Notes under the pieces: generated by a model
The model's input: only the letters and a program-made list of their open reading frames with translations
Databases searched by the model: none
What the model was told of the DNA's origin: nothing
In this document: one piece after another, positions 6,511 to 11,890 of the stretch
How the letters are laid out: each line of letters opens with the position of its first letter
Position numbering within the stretch: position 1 is the first letter of the stretch
Assembly (NCBI GenBank): GCA_934700635.1
Contig: CAKUXU010000020.1
Location: 1-11,890, forward strand
DNA from: an uncultured Eubacteriales bacterium
GTDB taxonomy: Bacteria > Bacillota > Clostridia > Oscillospirales > Acutalibacteraceae
Direction: 5' to 3'
Length of the DNA: 11,890 bases
Made by a program: the position numbers and the translations under genes

Positions 6511-7797
6511 ATGAAATTAATTAGTCAGAGAATTCGTGGCATGCAAGATGTTTTATTTTCTGACGGTCAAAGATGGAATGCACTTTGTAATTTGATGCAA
6601 AAAGAAGCGCAGGTTTACGGATTTCAATATGCTCGTACTCCTGCGGTTGAGCATACTGAGCTTTTTGAAAGATCTTCAGGAGATTCTTCAGACATAGTTA
6701 ATAAAGAAATGTATACTTTTGAAGACAAATCCGGGAGAAAAGTTTCTTTACGTCCGGAAGGAACTGCAGGAATAATGAGAGCCGTTCTTGAAAGCGGAGT
6801 TAGCAATCATGCTTTACCTATGAAACTTATGTATAATGCTTCATGTTACAGATATGAAAAGCCTCAATCTGGAAGATATAGAGAATTTTTTCAATTTGGA
6901 CTTGAAATATTTGGTTCTTCGTCAATTTTGGCTGAAGTTCAGCTTATAAAGGTTGCAAAAAGAATAATAGAAAAAATAGGAATAAATAATGTTTCTTTGG
7001 AGATTAATTCCATAGGTTGTAGTGAGTGTAGAAAAAATTATATAGATATGCTTAAAAAATATTTTTATGAAAATAAAGAAAAGCTTTGTAAAACATGTAT
7101 TTCGAGACTGGAAAAAAATCCTCTTAGAATATTCGATTGCAAAGAGGTTTCTTGTAAGAATATTTGCGATAAAGCACCTTTAATAACTGAACATTTGTGT
7201 AAAGAATGTGAAGATCATTTTAGTGCGCTCAAGAAAAAATTGGATTTAATTAATATAGATTATACTGTAAATCCTAGAATAGTTAGAGGACTTGATTATT
7301 ACACAGGTACTGTTTTTGAATTCATTACTAATATTTCGGATACCTCGTTGACCGTTTGTGGTGGTGGAAGATATGACAAATTATCGGAAATTTTAGGAGG
7401 GTCTTTTTTGCCTGCTGTAGGTTTAGGATTTGGAATAGAAAGACTTATAATGGCAATTGATGAACAAGGTTTAAATTTAAAGTTCACTGATCATCCTTTG
7501 ATATACATTGCATCGATGGATGAAAAATCTGCCACTTTCGCAGAAGATCTTTGTGAGAAACTAAGAAAAGTTTCTATTTATGTAGAAAATGATATATCTG
7601 AGAGAAGTCTTAAGGCTCAAATTAAGCATGCTTCTAAAATCGGATCTGAATTTCTTATAGTTTTAGGTGAAGAGGAAATTAATTCTGGTATGGCAAAAAT
7701 AAGAAATATGAATAATGCAGAAGAAAAAACAATATCAATTGGTGCTGATTTTCTAACCGAAATTTATTCACTTAAATCTAAAAATTCATTTGTTTGA
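6511..7797 (+). CDS. hisS: Histidyl-tRNA synthetase
   Basis: This cytoplasmic class II aminoacyl-tRNA synthetase charges tRNA-His. Visible features are the N-terminal RGMQDVL (9-15), class II motif 2 (about 112-135, RYEKPQSGRYREFFQFG), the histidine-binding signature VRGLDYYTGTVFEF (258-271) with the catalytic Arg259, and motif 3 GLGFGIERL (304-312). The C-terminal anticodon-binding domain (about 328-420) includes ERSLKAQIKHA. That domain and the intact signature argue against the HisZ paralogue. The insertion domain contains nine cysteines (170, 173, 193, 196, 210, 215, 219, 230, 233), a pattern common in clostridial HisRS and suggestive of metal binding. The length of 428 is normal. AAAAGGAGA at 6496-6503 gives the start. 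The usual neighbour aspS does not follow. Confidence 0.95.
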   Translation: MKLISQRIRGMQDVLFSDGQRWNALCNLMQKEAQVYGFQYARTPAVEHTELFERSSGDSSDIVNKEMYTFEDKSGRKVSLRPEGTAGIMRAVLESGVSNHALPMKLMYNASCYRYEKPQSGRYREFFQFGLEIFGSSSILAEVQLIKVAKRIIEKIGINNVSLEINSIGCSECRKNYIDMLKKYFYENKEKLCKTCISRLEKNPLRIFDCKEVSCKNICDKAPLITEHLCKECEDHFSALKKKLDLINIDYTVNPRIVRGLDYYTGTVFEFITNISDTSLTVCGGGRYDKLSEILGGSFLPAVGLGFGIERLIMAIDEQGLNLKFTDHPLIYIASMDEKSATFAEDLCEKLRKVSIYVENDISERSLKAQIKHASKIGSEFLIVLGEEEINSGMAKIRNMNNAEEKTISIGADFLTEIYSLKSKNSFV

Positions 7798-7811
7798 TTT
7801 AAAATTAATTG

Positions 7812-7839
7812 TTGACAATTTTTAAATATATGGTAAAAT
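7812..7839 (+). promoter_or_regulatory. Promoter of tRNA-Leu
   Basis: A perfect -35 TTGACA (7812-7817) lies 16 bases before TAAAAT (7834-7839). Transcription should start near 7846. The -35 lies inside a small palindrome AATTGTTGACAATT (7807-7820) followed by T and A bases, which might act as a weak terminator for hisS or as an operator. No better hisS terminator is seen. Confidence 0.75.
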
Positions 7840-7848
7840 ACTTTGGTG

Positions 7849-7864
7849 AGGGAAGGTATTCCCT
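7849..7864 (+). other. Hairpin in the 5' leader of the tRNA-Leu precursor
   Basis: AGGGAA-GGTA-TTCCCT forms a 6-bp stem with a 4-base loop, between the predicted transcription start and the mature tRNA 5' end. It is too close to the promoter to be a normal terminator and has no T run. It probably only shapes the precursor for RNase P. Confidence 0.45.
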
Positions 7865-7873
7865 GCCTTATGT

Positions 7874-7960
7874 GCCGCTGTGGTGGAATTGGTAGACGCA
7901 ATGGACTCAAAATCCATCGGTAGCAATACCATGCCGGTTCGAGTCCGGCCAGCGGTACCA
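7874..7960 (+). tRNA. tRNA-Leu (anticodon CAA)
   Basis: This class II tRNA of 87 nt includes an encoded CCA. The acceptor stem is GCCGCTG with CAGCGGT, with discriminator A (7957). The anticodon arm is ATGGA-CTCAAAA-TCCAT, which gives anticodon CAA for UUG codons. The long variable arm GGTA-GCAA-TACC and the T arm CCGG-TTCGAGT-CCGG are complete. All stems pair, so the gene looks functional. Confidence 0.96.
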
Positions 7961-8022
7961 GGCAAAGTTTAGGTTAGTTTCCTCTTTGCTAGGTTATAAT
8001 ATAGTAAAGTAAAGGAGTCTAA
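7961..8022 (+). promoter_or_regulatory. tRNA trailer hairpin and possible hydrolase promoter
   Basis: GGCAAAG (7961-7967) and CTTTGCT (7984-7990) can form a 7-bp stem with a 16-base loop directly after the tRNA CCA. No T run follows, so termination is doubtful. A TATAAT (7995-8000) lies 22 bases before the hydrolase start but has no good -35. Cotranscription of the hydrolase from the tRNA promoter is therefore plausible. AAAGGAG (8011-8017) is the ribosome binding site. Confidence 0.4.
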
Positions 8023-8856
8023 ATGAAGAAAGTATTTTCAATAGTAACTTTATTTTTTGTAGCTATGGCAACTGTTTTTGCTTACTCTTTGTTTAGAAGT
8101 GATGGAGCTTGTTGTAAAACAGTAGAAGTTAATGGGAAAATAATGAAAGCGGAAGTAGAAGGTTCCGGAGATAAAACGATAGTTATGCTAAGCGGTTGGA
8201 ATACAGATTCTCCAGTTGATGATTTTCATCCGTTGTGTAAAAGACTAAGTAAAGATTATAGAGTAGTCGTTTTAAATTATTTTGGATACTTCGGTAGTGA
8301 AGTGACAAATGATGAACGCACTAATAAAAATATGGTTGAAGAGATTCGCTCGGCGTTACATCAATTGAACATTGAACCACCTTATATACTGTTACCGCAA
8401 TCAATGTCTGGACTTTATAGTTTGTATTATGCAAATAATTATCCTTCTGAGGTTTCAGGAATAATAGGAATAGATATGTCTTTACCTCAAAGACAACTTG
8501 AGCAGTGGACTGAAAAAACATTTGAGAAATCCAAAATTAGTTCTGCTTCAAGTAAATTAAATGTTTCAATGATAAATCAATGGAATAAATTTTATGATAA
8601 TTCTAAAGAGTTAAAGAATGTGAAGTATTCACCCAGTTTGCCTGTCTTAGCTTTTTTATCTACTGGTGAAATAGATGCTGTAAATGAAATGGTGAAGAAT
8701 GGCAAAATAAAAACATCTTGGACTCAAATGAATGATAATATGATTACAAATGCTACTATTCAGTCTAGGAAAATTTTAGATGGAAAGTGCGATTTAGCAT
8801 ACTCGCAAGCTGATGAGATTGTAAAAAATATCAAGGAATTTATAGAGAGTTTATGA
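8023..8856 (+). CDS. Exported or membrane-anchored alpha/beta-hydrolase-like protein
   Basis: The 277-residue protein starts with a signal or anchor segment (hydrophobic about 4-22, after MKK). No lipobox is seen, although two cysteines follow at 30-31. The rest resembles an alpha/beta hydrolase: strand and oxyanion-type loop IVMLSGWNTDSP (53-64), a region around VVVLNYFGYFGS (81-92) and the nucleophile elbow LLPQSMSGLYSLYYA (123-137), with Ser127 in the place of the nucleophile. LPVLAFLSTGEIDAV (206-220) could supply the acid. In the C-terminal helix region, where related proteins usually have His (G-x-H-Y type), this one has GKCDLAY (254-260). The only histidines are His69 and His113, both before the elbow, so a standard catalytic triad is not visible. 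The substrate is unknown. It ends just before a strong bidirectional terminator. Confidence 0.8.
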   Translation: MKKVFSIVTLFFVAMATVFAYSLFRSDGACCKTVEVNGKIMKAEVEGSGDKTIVMLSGWNTDSPVDDFHPLCKRLSKDYRVVVLNYFGYFGSEVTNDERTNKNMVEEIRSALHQLNIEPPYILLPQSMSGLYSLYYANNYPSEVSGIIGIDMSLPQRQLEQWTEKTFEKSKISSASSKLNVSMINQWNKFYDNSKELKNVKYSPSLPVLAFLSTGEIDAVNEMVKNGKIKTSWTQMNDNMITNATIQSRKILDGKCDLAYSQADEIVKNIKEFIESL

Positions 8857-8863
8857 ATATTAC

Positions 8864-8896
8864 AAAAAGAGCATCCTGTTTTTCAGGATGCTTTTT
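8864..8896. terminator. Bidirectional terminator between convergent genes
   Basis: A 9-bp stem AGCATCCTG/CAGGATGCT (8870-8892) with a five-T loop is followed by TTTTT on the plus strand and preceded by AAAAAG, so the minus strand also gets a T-rich tail. It serves the hydrolase gene on the plus strand and the STAS gene on the minus strand. Confidence 0.92.
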
Positions 8897-8900
8897 AATA

Positions 8901-9248
8901 CTAGTTATTTATTTTTTTAAGAGATATAAAATCTGAAAATCCTGTCATTTCGAAGATTTCCATTACTTCTGGAGATACATTTATTATCTCCATGGAAGAT
9001 CCTTCGACCATAGTGTCTATATGTTTTTTTATATAAAGAATAGCTCTCAATCCCGCACTACTCATGTATTCAACATTTTTAAAATCAAAAACTAAATTTA
9101 TTTTATTTTCATATTCTTTTTCTGTTTCAGAAAAACAATTTTCTATTTCTTCTTGAAAATCAGGAGTGCTTTGAGTGTCCAATCTTCCTGAAATCTCATA
9201 AATGACTTTAAAATCATCTCTAATTTTTGAAAAGTCCAATGTTGCCAT
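8901..9248 (-). CDS. STAS-domain anti-sigma-factor antagonist (SpoIIAA/RsbV-like)
   Basis: Proteins of this family bind a serine kinase of the SpoIIAB/RsbW type when unphosphorylated, release the kinase's target, and are switched off by phosphorylation on one Ser. The 115-residue single STAS domain has VIYEISGRLDTQS (15-27), the core strand NLVFDFKNVEYMSSAGLRAIL (51-71, in part) and MEIINVSPEVMEIFEMTGF (86-104). By alignment with SpoIIAA (phospho-Ser58 in MDSSGL) the predicted phosphosite is Ser64. The preceding Asp is Ser63, as in many SSAGLR-type antagonists. AAAGGGGGCG (9256-9265) is a strong ribosome binding site and overlaps the stop of the kinase gene 16 bases upstream. It is the last gene of the operon. 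Confidence 0.9.
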   Translation of the reverse strand: MATLDFSKIRDDFKVIYEISGRLDTQSTPDFQEEIENCFSETEKEYENKINLVFDFKNVEYMSSAGLRAILYIKKHIDTMVEGSSMEIINVSPEVMEIFEMTGFSDFISLKKINN

Positions 9249-9264
9249 AATTTTTCGCCCCCTT

Positions 9265-9696
9265 TCATTTAATTTTTTTATTCATTTTTAAATGATTTTT
9301 TTTGTTTGAATATTCATAATACATAGAACTCATTAAATTTTTTACCATATATATTCCCATTCCACCAACTTTTCTTTCTTGTGGTGAAGAATCAATGTTT
9401 GGATTTTTATTTTTTGTAGGATCAAAAGGAATACCATAATCTTCAAAAGTAATAATGAATTCTTCCGGGAAATCAATGTAATCTATTTTTATTGATACTT
9501 TTCCGGCTTTTTCGGGGTATGCATAATTTGCTATATTTACAAATATTTCTTCTATTGAAAGAAGTATATTTATTATATCTTTTTTAGATATTCCGAAAGA
9601 ACTAATAAATTTCTTTGAGAAATCGTAAACGTTCTGCCAGTTTTCATTCAAAGCTAAAGTTTCTATTTTTTTTGATATTAATTTTTTGTTATTCAT
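9265..9696 (-). CDS. Serine-protein kinase / anti-sigma factor, SpoIIAB/RsbW-like
   Basis: This small cytoplasmic GHKL (HATPase_c) kinase is expected to phosphorylate the STAS protein encoded next to it and to sequester a partner such as a sigma factor. The 143-residue protein has the N box EEIFVN (49-54, with Glu50 and Asn54 in the expected roles), the G1 box DYGIPFDP (86-93) and the G2 box VGGMGIYMVKNLM (110-122). An in-frame ATG at 9711 overlaps the upstream stop (ATGA) but has no ribosome binding site. The ATG at 9696 has AAGGA seven bases upstream and is preferred. Either way translation is coupled to the upstream gene. The target is unknown because no sigma factor gene is in the window. 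Gene order is kinase before antagonist, the reverse of spoIIA. Confidence 0.87.
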   Translation of the reverse strand: MNNKKLISKKIETLALNENWQNVYDFSKKFISSFGISKKDIINILLSIEEIFVNIANYAYPEKAGKVSIKIDYIDFPEEFIITFEDYGIPFDPTKNKNPNIDSSPQERKVGGMGIYMVKNLMSSMYYEYSNKKNHLKMNKKIK

Positions 9697-9707
9697 TTTT
9701 CGTTCCT

Positions 9708-10268
9708 TCATGTTGTAATTGCTGCTCCCGCGGCAGTGCCTTTAGCTGTTACTCCTGAAAATGTAGTATTTCCTCTATTTGTATAATTAACATTGACTGT
9801 CAAAAGTTTGCTTAGAAATCCTCTCATATCTATCGTTTTTATTTTTTTACTTGAATTTAATTTTATGTATTCTCCAAGGTATGATGTGAATTCGAGTATC
9901 ATTTTAGCTTTAACACGTTCTGTTTCATTTTGCATTTCTTCAGGTGAAATGTAGTGTTGTTTTTCTTTTAATTTCCTTTTGTATTTTTTCATTTTCTTAT
10001 AACACTTTTCTGCAATTCCTTCAAGTTCTTCATTTTCGACTTTAAGTTCTGAAATTTCATTTTTAAGGCTAATATTTTTTTCATTAAGCTTTTCATTTTT
10101 TACTATTATCTCATTATACTTTTGGGTTAGATTTTCAGGATTTTCCACAGTTGAAATTGAAACTTGATTTTTTTCAGAGATTTCTTCTGTTGCGGAGATG
10201 AAAGTGTTTCCATTACTAATAATTCCTACTAACATGGAAATAATAAGTATTTTTTTTAGTTTCTTCAT
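9708..10268 (-). CDS. Exported coiled-coil protein of unknown function
   Basis: I do not recognise a family. With the ATG at 10268 the protein has 186 residues. It has a signal peptide (basic MKKLKK, hydrophobic 7-18, possible cleavage after Ala26 in TFISA-TEE), an acidic linker and a long charged coiled coil (about 46-105, repeated KNEKLNEKN/KNEISELKVENEELE-type heptads). A mixed region follows (about 106-160), then a small-residue tail rich in Gly, Ala, Ser and Thr (166-186). The alternative ATG at 10280 directly abuts AAAGGG and is less likely; from 10268 the same AAAGGG lies about 12 bases upstream. It is the first gene of the operon, and its stop overlaps the kinase reading frame. That tight link suggests it works with the partner-switching pair, but nothing in its sequence proves it. 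Confidence 0.75.
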   Translation of the reverse strand: MKKLKKILIISMLVGIISNGNTFISATEEISEKNQVSISTVENPENLTQKYNEIIVKNEKLNEKNISLKNEISELKVENEELEGIAEKCYKKMKKYKRKLKEKQHYISPEEMQNETERVKAKMILEFTSYLGEYIKLNSSKKIKTIDMRGFLSKLLTVNVNYTNRGNTTFSGVTAKGTAAGAAITT

Positions 10269-10342
10269 AAATAATACCATCCCTTTCGTAAGTTTTAAAC
10301 ATTTTCCACAATATTTTAAACTTTTTTCCTTGTTGCAGATTT

Positions 10343-10371
10343 ATTTTATCAAATTGTATTTTTAATTTCAA
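10343..10371 (-). promoter_or_regulatory. Promoter of the partner-switching operon
   Basis: On the minus strand TTGAAA (10366-10371), a 17-base spacer and TAAAAT (10343-10348) form a good housekeeping-type promoter. The leader to the ATG at 10268 is about 65-70 bases. No terminator is visible between the three genes, so they are likely one transcript ending at the hairpin at 8864-8896. Confidence 0.7.
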
Positions 10372-10450
10372 CATGTTATTGAATTTTTAGCTAATTTGAC
10401 ATATGATTTGAGTTTATAAATGTATTTTATCTCTGGAATTTTATAAAAAG

Positions 10451-10479
10451 TTGTAAGATTTAATTTACTATGATAAAAT
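10451..10479 (+). promoter_or_regulatory. Promoter of dus
   Basis: TTGTAA (10451-10456), a 17-base spacer and TAAAAT (10474-10479) preceded by TGA (extended -10) form a plausible promoter. It diverges from the promoter at 10343-10371, with about 80 bases between the two -35 boxes. The leader to the ATG at 10507 is short, about 20 bases. AAGGA at 10495-10499 is the ribosome binding site. Confidence 0.65.
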
Positions 10480-10506
10480 AAAAACAAAAATTTTAAGGAA
10501 TAAAAA

Positions 10507-11472
10507 ATGAGAATAGGAAATTTAAAAATTGAAGGAATAGCGTCTTTAGCCCCCATGGCAGGAATTACAGATAAAGCTTTTAGACAAATTTGCCGTAGTT
10601 TCGGTGCAGCATATTTGACAAGTGAAATGGTAAGTGTAAAAGGCCTTATTTATAACAGCGAAAAAACTTTTTCTCTTATGGAACATAGTGAAGAAGAAAG
10701 ACCTTTTGCATTGCAGCTTTTTGGAAGTGATCCAGAGGATTTTTTTAAGGCTGTTAATTTGATTTCAAATGATTTACCTGATATTATTGATATAAATATG
10801 GGATGTCCTGCAACTAAAATAGTTAAAGAAAATTCCGGATCCTCATTAATGAGAAATCCAGAAATTTGCGCTAAAATAGTTAAAAGCGTAAAGAATGCAT
10901 GTGACATACCGGTAACTGTAAAAATTCGTTCGGGCTGGGATAGCTCTTCTATAAATGCAACTGAAGTTGCTCAAGCGTGTTGTGAGGCTGGAGTAGATGC
11001 TATAACAGTTCATGGAAGAACTAAACATCAAGGGTATTCAGGGAATGTTGATTTAGAAGTAATAAAAATGGTTAAAAAAATTTCAAGCGTTCCGGTTATT
11101 GGTAATGGAGATATTGTTTCGGTGGAATCTGCAAAAAAAATGCTTGAATATACCGGTTGCGATTTTTTAGCAATAGGTCGAGGTGCTATAGGAAACCCTT
11201 GGATATTTTCAGAGATTAATAATTGGTATTTTAATGATAAAGAAAGTGAAAAAATATCTATTCAAGAGAAAGTTCGAGTTATGAAACTCCATATAGAAAA
11301 AATGTGCCTATTTAAGGGAGAATATCTTGGTGTTAGAGAATCAAGGAAACATTTATCTGCATATATTAAAGGTATTCCTCGAGCTTCGGATTATAGAAAT
11401 TTAGTTTTTTCTTCTAAAACTAAAAGAGAACTTTTTGATATTTGTGATAACATCCTTTTATCGAATGAATAA
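10507..11472 (+). CDS. dus: tRNA-dihydrouridine synthase, DusB type
   Basis: This FMN- and NAD(P)H-dependent cytoplasmic enzyme reduces specific uridines in the tRNA D-loop to dihydrouridine. The 321-residue protein has the TIM-barrel Dus signatures in order: LAPMAGITDKAFR (14-26), the active-site loop INMGCPATKI (96-105) with catalytic Cys100, VKIRSGWD (138-145), ITVHGRT (166-172), VIGNGDI (197-203) and the FMN-phosphate site IGRGAIGNPWIF (223-234). A helical C-terminal RNA-binding domain follows. The length matches the DusB/Dus1 bacterial group. It has its own promoter and ends at a hairpin shared with the converging gene. Assigning the exact modified position from sequence alone is not safe. 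Confidence 0.95.
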   Translation: MRIGNLKIEGIASLAPMAGITDKAFRQICRSFGAAYLTSEMVSVKGLIYNSEKTFSLMEHSEEERPFALQLFGSDPEDFFKAVNLISNDLPDIIDINMGCPATKIVKENSGSSLMRNPEICAKIVKSVKNACDIPVTVKIRSGWDSSSINATEVAQACCEAGVDAITVHGRTKHQGYSGNVDLEVIKMVKKISSVPVIGNGDIVSVESAKKMLEYTGCDFLAIGRGAIGNPWIFSEINNWYFNDKESEKISIQEKVRVMKLHIEKMCLFKGEYLGVRESRKHLSAYIKGIPRASDYRNLVFSSKTKRELFDICDNILLSNE

Positions 11473-11509
11473 TTAAAAGAGCTGCTCAAAAAGAGTAGCT
11501 CTTAATTTA
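11471..11509. terminator. Bidirectional terminator between dus and the next gene
   Basis: An 11-bp stem AAGAGCTGCTC/GAGTAGCTCTT (11477-11503, one G-T pair) with an AAAAA loop is flanked by AATTAA and TTAATTT. On the minus strand the stem is followed by TTAATT and contains T-rich ends, so it can end transcription of both converging genes. It overlaps the stop codon of the minus-strand gene. Confidence 0.8.
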
Positions 11510-11866
11510 GTACTTACTTTCTTCTTCAATTAATTTGTTTAAACATTCTTTAATAGAGGGAAATAGTAGATTTTTATTACAACATGGAAATAGTTCGAAT
11601 AGTTTACAATATAATCCTATAGAAACATTACCCATGGATTGTTCACTAAGATTTGAATTTTCAATTACTAAAAATATATAAAACATTTCCTCTAGAAACT
11701 TTTTTGATTCTGTTGGAATTCCTCTGTTGCATAGATTATAATTGTAGCGAATAATTGCATTTATAGTTTCTTTAGGTGAATTTAGGATACAAATTGTATG
11801 TATCTCTATTTGTAAAAGGCAATAACAATGATCAAGCGAAAACTCTTTAACATTATAGCTTTTCAT
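11507..11866 (-). CDS. Unrecognised Cys-rich protein, possibly partial
   Basis: I do not recognise this protein. From the first ATG it has 119 residues, is probably mostly helical, and contains eight cysteines, including CYC (14-16) and a CC pair in FPCCNKN (92-98). No signal peptide or clear membrane segment is seen, though IEIHTICIL (20-28) and MFYIFLVI (61-68) are hydrophobic. The ATG at 11866 has no ribosome binding site, and the frame stays open to the window edge (preceding codons read TLKSIKEK). The true start may therefore lie outside and the gene may be cut by the window. Its stop lies within the terminator hairpin shared with dus. A real gene is likely from its length, its convergent position and that hairpin, but function is unknown. 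Confidence 0.6.
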   Translation of the reverse strand: MKSYNVKEFSLDHCYCLLQIEIHTICILNSPKETINAIIRYNYNLCNRGIPTESKKFLEEMFYIFLVIENSNLSEQSMGNVSIGLYCKLFELFPCCNKNLLFPSIKECLNKLIEEESKY

Positions 11867-11890
11867 TTTTTCTTTTATGGACTTTAAGGT

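Noticed and set aside
6511..7797. HisZ, the ATP phosphoribosyltransferase regulatory paralogue
   Set aside because: The full histidine-binding signature, class II motifs and the C-terminal anticodon-binding domain are present, and no histidine biosynthesis genes are nearby.
7932..7960. tRNA-Leu 3' end as an attachment site of an integrated element
   Set aside because: No second copy of the tRNA 3' end was noticed in the window, and no integrase or phage gene is present.
9265..9711. Kinase start at the upstream ATG (9711)
   Set aside because: It overlaps the previous stop, but no ribosome binding site precedes it. The ATG at 9696 has AAGGA at a good distance.

Overview
The window is AT-rich throughout, uses strong AGGAGG-type ribosome binding sites and a few GTG/TTG starts, encodes CCA in its one tRNA, and carries an mreBCD-PBP2 cell-shape cluster. 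This points to a low-GC Bacillota (Firmicute), most likely class Clostridia. No genus is claimed from sequence alone. Most of the window is core chromosome, with a few less ordinary genes in its right half.

Left part (1-862): two nearly identical 5S rRNA genes lie in tandem on the minus strand. Each has its own near-consensus promoter directly upstream, and the inner copy has a visible terminator. The window begins exactly at the 3' end of the outer copy, so the rest of an rRNA cluster may lie outside. A gene-free stretch of about 420 bases follows, with AT-rich inverted repeats and a candidate promoter for dut.

Middle part (863-7960): on the plus strand come dut (dUTPase), then mreB, mreC, mreD and a class B penicillin-binding protein 2, which together make the elongation machinery. 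A gap of 241 bases leads to a methylglyoxal-synthase-like gene whose catalytic residues are largely replaced, then hisS and a tRNA-Leu(CAA) with its own promoter.

Right part (7961-11890): a membrane-anchored or exported alpha/beta-hydrolase-like protein follows the tRNA and ends at a bidirectional terminator. Converging on it from the minus strand is a three-gene operon: an exported coiled-coil protein of unknown function, a SpoIIAB/RsbW-like serine kinase and a STAS-domain anti-sigma-factor antagonist. This looks like a partner-switching module without a sigma factor or PP2C phosphatase nearby. Its promoter is divergent from that of a DusB-type tRNA-dihydrouridine synthase. A second bidirectional hairpin separates dus from an unrecognised Cys-rich minus-strand gene that runs to, and perhaps past, the window edge.

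The best candidates for something undescribed are the partner-switching operon led by an exported coiled-coil protein, the degenerate MgsA-like protein, and the alpha/beta-hydrolase-like protein that lacks a C-terminal catalytic histidine.
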